DNA from: Gp1-AA122 sp036378535
GTDB lineage: Bacteria; Acidobacteriota; Terriglobia; Terriglobales; Acidobacteriaceae
NCBI GenBank assembly: GCA_036378535.1
Contig: DASUWH010000073.1
Location: 34,114-98,113 of the forward strand
Reading direction: 5' to 3'
Length of the DNA stretch: 64,000 bases
Positions 45,311 through 53,310 of this stretch are shown here, in pieces. Made by a program: the position numbers and the translations under genes. The notes beneath the pieces were generated by a model. That model was not told the DNA's origin. It was given only the letters and a program-made list of their open reading frames with translations, and searched no databases. Positions within the stretch are counted from its first letter, which is position 1; every line of letters begins with the position of its first letter.

Positions 45311-47074
45311 TCAAGAGCCCACGGCAGAGGTCGCGTTTTCTCCACTGACTCCGATGAAGCCCTGCTGTTCCAGGTGCAGAATAATTTCTTGCGCGGCTTC
45401 TTCGGCAGTCAACTCCGAGGTGTCGATCACCAAATCGGCATCGCTGGGCACCTCGTAAGGATCAGAGATGCCGGTGAACTCCTTAATGATGCCGGCTCGC
45501 GCTTTCGCGTATAACCCTTTGCGATCCCGTTCCTCGCAGGTTTCCACCGGAGTGGCCACGTGCACCAGAATAAAGCCGCCATGGGGTTCGATCATCTGTC
45601 GCACCTGCTTGCGCACGGAGTCATAGGGTGCAATGGGCGCACAGACGGCGATACCTCCGTTTTTGGTTATCTCGGAAGCGACGTATCCGATACGGCGGAT
45701 GTTGATGTCGCGGTGCTCTTTGGAGAAGCCCAACTCGGAGGACAGATGCTTGCGGACCAAATCACCGTCCAGTAAAGTGACCGGGCGGCCGCCAATCTCA
45801 AGGAACTTGGTCAACAGCACGTTGGCAATGGTGGATTTTCCGGATCCGGAAAGGCCGGTGAAGAAAATGGTCACTCCCTGTTTGTGGCGGGGAGGATAGC
45901 TGCGCCGCAGTTCGCGCACAACTTCGGGATAAGTAAACCAGGCGGGAATTTCGCGGCCTTCGTTGAGGCGCTGACGCAATTCGGTTCCGGAAATATTCAG
46001 CACCCGCGCCCCGGCTGGCACCTCGTTGTCGGGCACGTATTTGTCCTGCTCCTCAATGTAGACCATCATGTTAAAGGGCACCATGGTGATGCCAATCTCG
46101 GACTCGTACTTTCTGAACAACTCCTGCGCTTGGTACGGGCCATAGAAGGGCTTCTTGTTCTCATCCGCGCCGGGACCGGCATGATCGCGTCCCACGATGA
46201 AGTGAGTAACCCCGTGATTCTTACGGATCAAGCCGTGCCAAATTGCCTCGCGCGGTCCTCCCATGCGCATGGCCAGGGGCAGCATGGATAATTTAACGGT
46301 TCCTTGCGGATACTTGGAAAGCAGTAATTGATAGCAGCGCACGCGAGTGAAGTAGTCCACATCTCCCGGCTTGGTCATACCCACGGAGGGATGGATAAGG
46401 AGACTGGCTTCCACCGTCTTGGCTGCCCGGAAGGTCAGTTCTTGATGCGCGCGGTGCATAGGGTTGCGCGTCTGGAAGGCAACGATGCGGCGCCAACCCA
46501 GCCGCGAGAACTCGTTGCGAAGCTCTGCGGGAGAAAGCCGCAGATTTTTGAAATCATAGTGGGTAGGCAACTGCAGGCCTTCCAATCGGCCGCCTACGTA
46601 CCAGGGATTGGCCTTGTGGATGGCGTAGTCGGCGCCAGGATGCAGTTTGCTGGTTGTGTCAAAGACAGATTCTGCTTCGGCCTTGCGATCAGGTTGCCAT
46701 ATATCTTCCACGTGCAGTACTGCGACCATCACGCCTTCCGGATCGCGCAGGGCCACTTTGCTGGTTCCAGCGGTGAGCGACTTAGCGAAGGCTTCGGTCA
46801 CGTCGAGAGTAATCGGCATGGGCCACAGCAGGCCGCTCGATAACCGCATTTTTTGGCACACGGATTCGTAGTCGGCCCGGTTCATGAAACCGCGAAGAGG
46901 AGAAAATCCGCCGTTGAGCAGCAGTTCCAGATCGCAGAGCTGACGGGCGGTCAGGTCCCACGAAGCCCATTCTTTGGAATGAGCTTTTAGTTCTGCCCCA
47001 CGCTCGGGCGTGACGATCAGGTTGATGAGTTCACCGCCATGTGGCGGAATAAGATGGCTTGTAGAAGCAGTCAA
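45311..47074 (-). CDS. sat-cysC: Bifunctional sulfate adenylyltransferase/APS kinase
   Basis: A 587-residue fusion that converts sulfate to APS and then to PAPS. The N-terminal ATP sulfurylase (residues about 1-390) has FQTRNPMHRAHQELT and VGRDHAGPG. The C-terminal APS kinase (about 400-575) has Walker A FTGLSGSGKSTIANVL, LLDGDLVRKHL, the NIRRIGYVA helix and KGLYAKARAG. It supplies the donor for the four sulfotransferases. The TTG start at 47074 is well supported by GGGAGGTG just upstream. No APS or PAPS reductase is present in the window, so this operon serves sulfation rather than cysteine synthesis. Confidence 0.95.
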   Translation of the reverse strand: MTASTSHLIPPHGGELINLIVTPERGAELKAHSKEWASWDLTARQLCDLELLLNGGFSPLRGFMNRADYESVCQKMRLSSGLLWPMPITLDVTEAFAKSLTAGTSKVALRDPEGVMVAVLHVEDIWQPDRKAEAESVFDTTSKLHPGADYAIHKANPWYVGGRLEGLQLPTHYDFKNLRLSPAELRNEFSRLGWRRIVAFQTRNPMHRAHQELTFRAAKTVEASLLIHPSVGMTKPGDVDYFTRVRCYQLLLSKYPQGTVKLSMLPLAMRMGGPREAIWHGLIRKNHGVTHFIVGRDHAGPGADENKKPFYGPYQAQELFRKYESEIGITMVPFNMMVYIEEQDKYVPDNEVPAGARVLNISGTELRQRLNEGREIPAWFTYPEVVRELRRSYPPRHKQGVTIFFTGLSGSGKSTIANVLLTKFLEIGGRPVTLLDGDLVRKHLSSELGFSKEHRDINIRRIGYVASEITKNGGIAVCAPIAPYDSVRKQVRQMIEPHGGFILVHVATPVETCEERDRKGLYAKARAGIIKEFTGISDPYEVPSDADLVIDTSELTAEEAAQEIILHLEQQGFIGVSGENATSAVGS

Positions 47075-47173
47075 TTACACCTCCCAGTCATATTTACCTT
47101 TCGCTGTCGTATGGTGCTGAATCGCAAGGAAATCCCTATGATCGGACACAAGTCGTGATCACGCCAGTACAGC

Positions 47174-47189
47174 AGCAATTTCGATTCCG
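47174..47189 (-). promoter_or_regulatory. Possible sigma-54 promoter of the sulfate-activation operon
   Basis: Read on the minus strand: CGGAAT-CGAAA-TTGCT. The -12 box is perfect and the GG-to-GC spacing correct; the -24 box keeps only GG. Transcription would start near 47163. A TGTGGTAACC half-site (47297-47306) lies about 110 bp upstream, similar to the other presumed activator sites. Confidence 0.35.
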
Positions 47190-47324
47190 CCAAAACTCTC
47201 GCTTTCAGCACGTAAGCTACTGAAATAAGGCCGTGCAACGGATCCAGTGTGGGGTGCCGCGAAGCACATGGGCAAAGGTGCAGAGTTTTGCACACCTGTG
47301 GTAACCGCGGTCCAACCATTGCAA

Positions 47325-48185
47325 TCAGGGTCTTGCGATCGAAGCGGCCTCCTGTCGAACGGGCGGGGCAGTACTCAATTCATAGCCAAGCGTCTGCATT
47401 AGGACGCGCCAGGTGGACTCGATTTCCCGAACTGATTGCGGCGGCAGTTCGCTCTGCCAGTCTCCGGCTTTCGCTTTCCGCACAAAGTTCTTGTCGCTGC
47501 GTGTGTCTTTGGTTAACTGCCAATCCTTTGCCTGCGTTTTCTCCAGATTACGCATGTGCTCCGCGGAACTAAGCTCGATGGCCCGCGTCAGGCGCTCCGG
47601 GGTTGGATCCATCTTAAGGAACTCGGCGACTTTCACCAATTCGCGCCGCGGATCTTGCAGCATGTCTTCATAGCGCAGCAGGAGAAACCTGCGATTGTGA
47701 CGCATAGCTAACCAACTGGCGACGTTGTCATACCAGCATCCCCAACGCGGGTCGGCCAGCAGTCCGGAACCAAAATTTCCGCCCATAAATAGTGGCACGA
47801 AGTCTTGGATCGCACACGAGTCGGGAAGGATTCTCACTTTGATGGAATAGTGGTAAGCCGACACGGTCACGTCCCGAGGATCGCGGACGATATAGATGAC
47901 ATTGCGATAACGAGGATCGAAACAATCGTGACTCTTAAACATGCGCGGAAGCCGTCGCAGTTTTCGATCGGGAAACATATAAATGGAGGGAATACGGGTT
48001 TCCACATTGGCGAAGGTGACAGGTTCATCCTCGTAGATGAGGTTGCCTAACAGAAAACGCGTCCAAGTGTTCCCCGAGCGTGGGTAGGAGGTAATGAACA
48101 GGTCATCGGGATAGACTGTCATACGCCTGCCTGCGGGCACCTGGCCGAACGCGATTTCCTTCAAGTGTTTAAGATGTTCCAACAC
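47325..48185 (-). CDS. Carbohydrate sulfotransferase (copy 2)
   Basis: A PAPS-dependent sulfotransferase of about 286 residues. 5'-PSB loop ITSYPRSGNTWTRFLLGNL, FKSHDCFDPRY, 3'-PB motif YIVRDPRDVTVSAYHY, and the C-terminal KNFVRKAKAGDWQSEL. GTG at 48185 is chosen because AGAGG lies upstream; a TTG at 48203 gives six more residues. It follows copy 3 by 47 bp in the same operon. The two adjacent copies differ in the central acceptor-binding region, suggesting different sulfation positions. Confidence 0.92.
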   Translation of the reverse strand: MLEHLKHLKEIAFGQVPAGRRMTVYPDDLFITSYPRSGNTWTRFLLGNLIYEDEPVTFANVETRIPSIYMFPDRKLRRLPRMFKSHDCFDPRYRNVIYIVRDPRDVTVSAYHYSIKVRILPDSCAIQDFVPLFMGGNFGSGLLADPRWGCWYDNVASWLAMRHNRRFLLLRYEDMLQDPRRELVKVAEFLKMDPTPERLTRAIELSSAEHMRNLEKTQAKDWQLTKDTRSDKNFVRKAKAGDWQSELPPQSVREIESTWRVLMQTLGYELSTAPPVRQEAASIARP

Positions 48186-48232
48186 AACCGAACCTCTTTC
48201 CAAAAACCGATTTTAGGGGAGCACACCCCGAC

Positions 48233-49078
48233 TCAGAGGCGTCCCATAGCAGTTTCAAGTCGAGAACAAAAGGCATAGCCGAGCTTTTGCATTAAGGTTG
48301 GCCACGCATTTTCGATCGCCATGACCGACTCCGGCGCCAAGGCCTGGTTCCATTCCCCTGATTTGGCGGCACGAACGAATGGCTTGTCGGGTCGGGTGTT
48401 GCGGGTCAGGATCCAATCCGACGATTGTTTCTTCTCGAGGCTGCGCATCTGCGAGGCCGAGCTGCGCTCGACCGCTTCCTGCAAGCGTTTGGGATCGTCG
48501 GGGATATGGAGAAACGCAGCCACCCGCGAGAGCTCGCGAACAGTGTCTTCGAGAATATTCTCGTAGCGCAGGAGCAAGAAAGTCGGCGAACTCTCCCGAG
48601 CCGCGAGCCAGGTGGCGACGTGTTCGCCCCACGTGGCGAAATCGTTGAAAAATTCTCCCGTGATGAAACGTGGCACAAACTGATCGATGGGGCAGGTCTC
48701 AGGTAAATACTCGCGTTTTATGCAGTAGTGATACATGGATACTGCCACATCGCGTGGATCGCGCACCACGTAAATGACTTTGGGGTACCTGGGATCGAAA
48801 TATTCGTGGCTCTTGAGAAAACGGGGCCGGGGACGCGTGGACAACCAGCGGTTGGGAAACAGATGGATGCTGGGGATAAGATCTTCGATGTTGGCGAAGG
48901 TGGCCGGTGTGTCCGGGTAAGCCAGATTGGCCAATAAGAATCGCGTCCAAGTATTTCCCGAGCGCGGGTACGAGGTGAGGTAGACATCGTCCGAGAGTAC
49001 GGTCACTGCTCTTCCAGCCAGGTCCCGCCCCAACAACCGTCTCTTTACCTCAAACAAGCGCTGTCTGAGTGCAGGCAT
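48233..49078 (-). CDS. Carbohydrate sulfotransferase (copy 3)
   Basis: A 281-residue sulfotransferase: 5'-PSB loop LTSYPRSGNTWTRFLLANL, LKSHEYFDPRY, 3'-PB YVVRDPRDVAVSMYHY, and KPFVRAAKSGEWNQAL near the end. It starts one base after the stop of the ATP-grasp/phosphatase fusion, so the two are coupled. It is a paralogue of the three other copies in the window. The acceptor sugar is unknown. Confidence 0.92.
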   Translation of the reverse strand: MPALRQRLFEVKRRLLGRDLAGRAVTVLSDDVYLTSYPRSGNTWTRFLLANLAYPDTPATFANIEDLIPSIHLFPNRWLSTRPRPRFLKSHEYFDPRYPKVIYVVRDPRDVAVSMYHYCIKREYLPETCPIDQFVPRFITGEFFNDFATWGEHVATWLAARESSPTFLLLRYENILEDTVRELSRVAAFLHIPDDPKRLQEAVERSSASQMRSLEKKQSSDWILTRNTRPDKPFVRAAKSGEWNQALAPESVMAIENAWPTLMQKLGYAFCSRLETAMGRL

Positions 49079-49079
49079 A

Positions 49080-50948
49080 CTATGGCCTCCCCGAGTGTCC
49101 AGTCACTATGCAATCTCTGGCGGCATCCCCGATGCCAGGCACCTCATGCGCTTGCGCCTGAATACCTGGAGCTATCGTCTTCGCTAGATTCTGTACGCAG
49201 GTGGAGAGAAGTTTGAAACACCGGCGTGTCTCCTCGATATCTCCGAAGTAGGGATCGCGAATCTCCGTGGCAGGAGGTGGGTCCCCAGCGAAAGCAATCA
49301 TCATAAATAACTTTTTTTCAGCCGCGGGGTAATGCGTCAGGATTTTTACTTCATTTTTCAGGTCCATGGTGAAGATGGCGTCGGCATTGCACACCATGTC
49401 AGCGGTTAACGTTTGCGCGCGGTGTTCTTGCAGGGAAATGTCGAATTCGTTTGCAACTACGACGGCCCGGGCGTCGGCCGGCTTTCCGGGTTGTGCGTAA
49501 AGTCCGGCAGAAACAACTTGGATATCCTTATACCCGGCGCTTTTCACTTCGCGTTTCAACAGTGCTTCGCAAAAGGCGCTGCGCATGATATTCCCATGGC
49601 AAACGAAGACGAGTGAGTGGGCGCCACGCGGTGTGCGTTTTCCAGATCGCGAATCCATGCGCAGTATAAGCCTGCGGTAAACGCGGCGCTCGGCACGACC
49701 AAAACTCCGGTATTCCAGAATGGCTGTACGCATGCGCTTCGGAAGCAGGTAGTGCGCTACTGCGCTCGCGATGCGTTTAGCAAGCATCCGCAGGGCTCCG
49801 GCAACCTCCTGCAGGAACGGCAGTGGATCTGAAAATGACCAAACCGCGTCACGCACGCTGGGCCGCAAATCCAGAGGAACACGGGCCAGTTCCTTCCAGA
49901 GCGAGGTTTCAGTAATTCCGGTCGGGCGCGTGAACAGGTCCCCCAAGCGCTCGAGATAACCAGCCGTCCAACGCCATTGCCTTCCCACAGCAATTTCAGT
50001 GGATCTATTCCACTGTTCACCGTGGAGTATCTGCCACTGGTAAACGGGGAATTCAACTCCCGCCAGAAGGGGCAGAGCGGTGGTCCCCCAGTAGCGACCG
50101 TTCACCTCCATCAACGCAGCTGTCTGATCTTTTGAATTGCGGCGGAATTCGACCATGGCTACGCCTTCCCACTCAAGGGCCCGCAACAAGCGAACAGAAG
50201 CATCCAACAAATAGGGATCTGGTTTTTCTGAGATAGCCATGACTGCCACTCCGCCATTGGGTGGCTGTTCTTTCAAGCGGCGATGCTGGAAATGCGCGAC
50301 GCACTCACCGCGATGGATTAATAATTCAATTCCCACTCCTTCACCCGGGCAGTACTCCTGGACGAGAAACTGCTTAGCGGAGCCATTTTGAGTGAGCCAG
50401 TGGAGCAACTCCGCCCGGGATTGGAAGTAAGCAGCTTTCAGTCCGCCGGAATTTTTCGTTTCCGCAGGCTTCAACACCAGCGGAAAATCAAGCGAGGCCG
50501 GCAGGTCCTGAGCGGTTGAAACGCAATAACTGCGTGGAACCCGAAGCCCACACTGCTCCGCTGCTTGCAAGGTGAGCCTTTTGTCCAGCACTCGTTCCAC
50601 GACGGCCGGCGGAGGGCAAGCAATGTGGGTGAGCCCTGTGAGTAAATCGTAGCTGTGGGACAGTACCTGTAAGGCGAGATCTTGCACCGGAATCAGCATT
50701 TCATACTTGTTCTCGGCGATCAGGGCCACCAGCTTTTCTGAAAACTCTGCGGCCGCGGACGGGGCGTAGGGCATGGCTATGAACTTGCGTATGGCGCGAG
50801 ATCGCAGATGCGAATCGGCGGGATGGAGTGCAAGGACGTCCACCGGGATGTGGCATCGGCGCTGTAGAACACGCGCAAGGGGCACGGCAATGCGTGTCAC
50901 AGCTCCTAAGATCAGCACCGGTCGCGTACTGGGGTTTTTATTCTCCAC
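49080..50948 (-). CDS. ATP-grasp ligase fused to low-molecular-weight tyrosine phosphatase
   Basis: A protein of about 622 residues with two unrelated enzymes. The first 400 residues are an ATP-grasp carboxylate-amine ligase (SRPVLILG-type start, PLVLKPAETKNSGG, QEYCPGEGVGIELLIHRGE, VAMVEFRR, ALMEVNGRYWG). The C-terminal 150 residues are a low-molecular-weight protein tyrosine phosphatase with the loop FVCHGNIMRSAF (C-x5-R-S) and the acid motif RDPYFGD. The GTG at 50948 overlaps the flippase stop by one base; the frame stays open further upstream, but that part overlaps flippase codons. The phosphatase may oppose the CpsD-like kinase. A related ATP-grasp without phosphatase is at 61977-63245. 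Confidence 0.88.
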   Translation of the reverse strand: MENKNPSTRPVLILGAVTRIAVPLARVLQRRCHIPVDVLALHPADSHLRSRAIRKFIAMPYAPSAAAEFSEKLVALIAENKYEMLIPVQDLALQVLSHSYDLLTGLTHIACPPPAVVERVLDKRLTLQAAEQCGLRVPRSYCVSTAQDLPASLDFPLVLKPAETKNSGGLKAAYFQSRAELLHWLTQNGSAKQFLVQEYCPGEGVGIELLIHRGECVAHFQHRRLKEQPPNGGVAVMAISEKPDPYLLDASVRLLRALEWEGVAMVEFRRNSKDQTAALMEVNGRYWGTTALPLLAGVEFPVYQWQILHGEQWNRSTEIAVGRQWRWTAGYLERLGDLFTRPTGITETSLWKELARVPLDLRPSVRDAVWSFSDPLPFLQEVAGALRMLAKRIASAVAHYLLPKRMRTAILEYRSFGRAERRVYRRLILRMDSRSGKRTPRGAHSLVFVCHGNIMRSAFCEALLKREVKSAGYKDIQVVSAGLYAQPGKPADARAVVVANEFDISLQEHRAQTLTADMVCNADAIFTMDLKNEVKILTHYPAAEKKLFMMIAFAGDPPPATEIRDPYFGDIEETRRCFKLLSTCVQNLAKTIAPGIQAQAHEVPGIGDAARDCIVTGHSGRP

Positions 50949-52534
50949 TACTCGGCTGTCCCTTCGCTTACTTCTGCCGCATATTCGACGACGGCGGGCT
51001 GTTCTGGCACAAGTGGGCGGGTCCGGGAGAGGGGTACGAGCTGCTTGCGCCGGCCGTAGGGGCCTTTGACGAACATGAAGTAATAGGCAAATGCCGTGTA
51101 GACGAGGCCGCCGGCGGCCGTATGCAGCCCCAGTTGCCAAAGCGTGTGAGGATAAGACCAGCGTCCCAGGACGAGCAAAACGGCAATCATGGGGACGCAC
51201 AGCAATGCAGGTACTAGGTAGGCTTTGGTCAAAAACGTTCGGACTTTCATGCCCAGAATGCCACACAGGTGTTGGGGCAGAAAAAAGAGGCAGGTGAACA
51301 TTAACGGAATAGCTGTACCAAGTGCGTCCCCTACGATGCCGTAGTGCCGGACAAGAGCAATGCTGAGCAGGAGATTAACCACCCCTTCCAGGACGACTAC
51401 GAAAGCCATCGTCCTGTGTCGCGCCATGCCGAATAATACGCGTGGGGAGGTCGCCTGCGCCATGCGAAGAGTTGCCGGGATAATGAGAATCAGCAGCACA
51501 GGATAGCTCGCCGGGATGTACTTTGCTCCCATCCAGACCTGGATGATGGCCTTGCCGAGGATGATGACTCCGGCGCAGATGGGAAAGACGATCAGACCAC
51601 AAGCGCGATTACCCTGGACAAATACCGCGCGTAACTTGTCGATTTCGCCTTTGGCATCGAAGTGGCTGGACATGGGCGTAAATACTTGAGCGAGCGTATC
51701 CACCATGCTGGTGCTGTAGTCCACAATGCGAGAAGCAATCGCGAATGGGGTTATTGCCGCAGCCGAAAGAAAGGCGCCGATGACGAGGGAGTCAGTCTTA
51801 AATCGCAGGTTGCGAGCCACGGTGAACATGAACGTCACGGAGCCGTAGCTGAACAGGCGCTTGAACATCTCTTTGGTAACGAAGCGCAATCCTATTCGAA
51901 CGTGCGTAAGGCGGAAGACGTTGAAGGCGTTCGCAAGCTGATTAACCAGGGGCAGAAGAATGGTAATCCAGGTGACCATCAGGAGCCCGAAGCCATGGTC
52001 CAGTGCCACCACGATTAGGACGGCGCGCAATATCGTGGTGGTGATATTGATGGAATTAATGAGGTAAAACTTTTGCAAGCCTTCGAGCACGCCAGCGAAG
52101 ACGCCTAGAGGAAATCCCAATGCAAGTGAAGCACCTACCATCAAGAAAAGCAGCTTGCCGGTGACCACGTAGGCAGGCTGAATATGCACAATCCTGTCTA
52201 GATAAAAACTCCCCGCGCTGGTCAGGGCCAATAGTATTAAGAATACGGCGCTGTAGCTGAACAAGCTGGTGCTTATGACACCATTGAGCTCGTCATGTTC
52301 GTCCGTAGCGCTATATTTGGCCACGTAACGGACGATCGAAGAACGTATGCCCATATCGAACAGGCCGTAGTAGCCATTGATGGAAAACACCAGTACCCAA
52401 AGGCCAAATGCCTCGTCCCCGAGTTTGTGCAGGATGTAAGGGGAAATGACAATGCCGGTGGCAATATTGACGATCAGGCCCAGCCAGCTCGAACCGATGT
52501 TCTTAATGAACGCGACTTTGTCGAATCCCTTCAT
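50948..52534 (-). CDS. Wzx-type polysaccharide flippase
   Basis: A 528-residue membrane protein with about 12-14 hydrophobic segments of the polysaccharide biosynthesis/MATE-like flippase superfamily. It opens KVAFIKNIGSSWLGLIVNIATGIVISPYILHKLGDEAFGLWVLVFSINGYYGLFDMGIRSS, typical of the family. It should move lipid-linked repeat units to the periplasm for the polymerase. No other flippase is present in the window. The start overlaps the PPTase stop by 4 bp (ATGA). Confidence 0.9.
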   Translation of the reverse strand: MKGFDKVAFIKNIGSSWLGLIVNIATGIVISPYILHKLGDEAFGLWVLVFSINGYYGLFDMGIRSSIVRYVAKYSATDEHDELNGVISTSLFSYSAVFLILLALTSAGSFYLDRIVHIQPAYVVTGKLLFLMVGASLALGFPLGVFAGVLEGLQKFYLINSINITTTILRAVLIVVALDHGFGLLMVTWITILLPLVNQLANAFNVFRLTHVRIGLRFVTKEMFKRLFSYGSVTFMFTVARNLRFKTDSLVIGAFLSAAAITPFAIASRIVDYSTSMVDTLAQVFTPMSSHFDAKGEIDKLRAVFVQGNRACGLIVFPICAGVIILGKAIIQVWMGAKYIPASYPVLLILIIPATLRMAQATSPRVLFGMARHRTMAFVVVLEGVVNLLLSIALVRHYGIVGDALGTAIPLMFTCLFFLPQHLCGILGMKVRTFLTKAYLVPALLCVPMIAVLLVLGRWSYPHTLWQLGLHTAAGGLVYTAFAYYFMFVKGPYGRRKQLVPLSRTRPLVPEQPAVVEYAAEVSEGTAE

Positions 52535-53310
52535 TGCGTGAGGGAAATCTTTCTCTGGAGTTCACAGGACCCAGCTGTTTCTTCGACCGCTAAAGCAGCG
52601 GCATAGCCCGGAGCGACGGCAAGACTGTCGATCCACCAGCTCGGAGAAGCGCATGTTTCGGTACGCAGGAGCTGAAGGGGCCGATCGTCTGGGGAAAAGA
52701 CATCGAATGATTGGAGAGGGACTGAAAGTCCATCGCCCGTTGCCTTGATCACGGCTTCTTTGCGAGCCCAACATTCGAAGAAGGCTGCCTGGCGATGATC
52801 CCGCGCAAAGCTGCGCAGCCGTTTTCTTTCATAGGCGGAGAAATATCTTTCGGCCAGATCGTCCACTTCAACGTCAGCGCGGATCTTCTCCACATCAATG
52901 CCGATTTGTCGGTTCCAGGCGAATGCCAGCAAGATGACTTCGCCGGAATGAGCCACATTAAAGTGCAACGGCCAAGGAGCGGGTGATTTTTCCAAAGCGG
53001 GTTTCCCGTTAGGCGAATATTGAAAAATCGTTTCGCGGGGGGCAATTCCGAGATAGGCGGCAATTATCATTCGCAACAGACCTCGCGCTATGGTGTATTG
53101 GTCGCGGTCACGATCAAAACGAAAACGATCGGCGCGGCCAATCTCATCGCTGGCAAGCAAATTGCGAAGATAAGCTATTTCTGGCCTGTGTATCTGAGTA
53201 TGTGCTCGCCATATATCGACCTGGTCTGGCGCGAGTGTCCGCGCAGGCGGAAGCCACTGCGAGGGATTTTCGGGGCACGGGAGCATTTGGATTCTAAAAC
53301 CGGGGGGCAT
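52531..53310 (-). CDS. Sfp-type 4'-phosphopantetheinyl transferase
   Basis: A 259-residue transferase that attaches the phosphopantetheine arm to carrier proteins. Motifs are NVAHSGEVILLAF, IGIDVEKIRADVEVDDLAERYFS and FFECWARKEAVIKATGDGLSVPL, in the spacing of Sfp/AcpS-2 enzymes. It overlaps the NRPS stop (TAATG) and must serve its PCP domain. It probably also serves the ACP at 35103-35354. Its presence shows that the carrier-protein chemistry of the locus is self-contained. Confidence 0.93.
   Translation of the reverse strand: MPPGFRIQMLPCPENPSQWLPPARTLAPDQVDIWRAHTQIHRPEIAYLRNLLASDEIGRADRFRFDRDRDQYTIARGLLRMIIAAYLGIAPRETIFQYSPNGKPALEKSPAPWPLHFNVAHSGEVILLAFAWNRQIGIDVEKIRADVEVDDLAERYFSAYERKRLRSFARDHRQAAFFECWARKEAVIKATGDGLSVPLQSFDVFSPDDRPLQLLRTETCASPSWWIDSLAVAPGYAAALAVEETAGSCELQRKISLTQ

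Noticed and set aside
50949..51266. Upstream extension of the ATP-grasp/phosphatase frame to 51266
   Set aside because: It runs antisense to no gene but overlaps flippase codons in another frame, is Arg/Pro-rich and lacks family similarity; the GTG at 50948 that overlaps the flippase stop is a better start.
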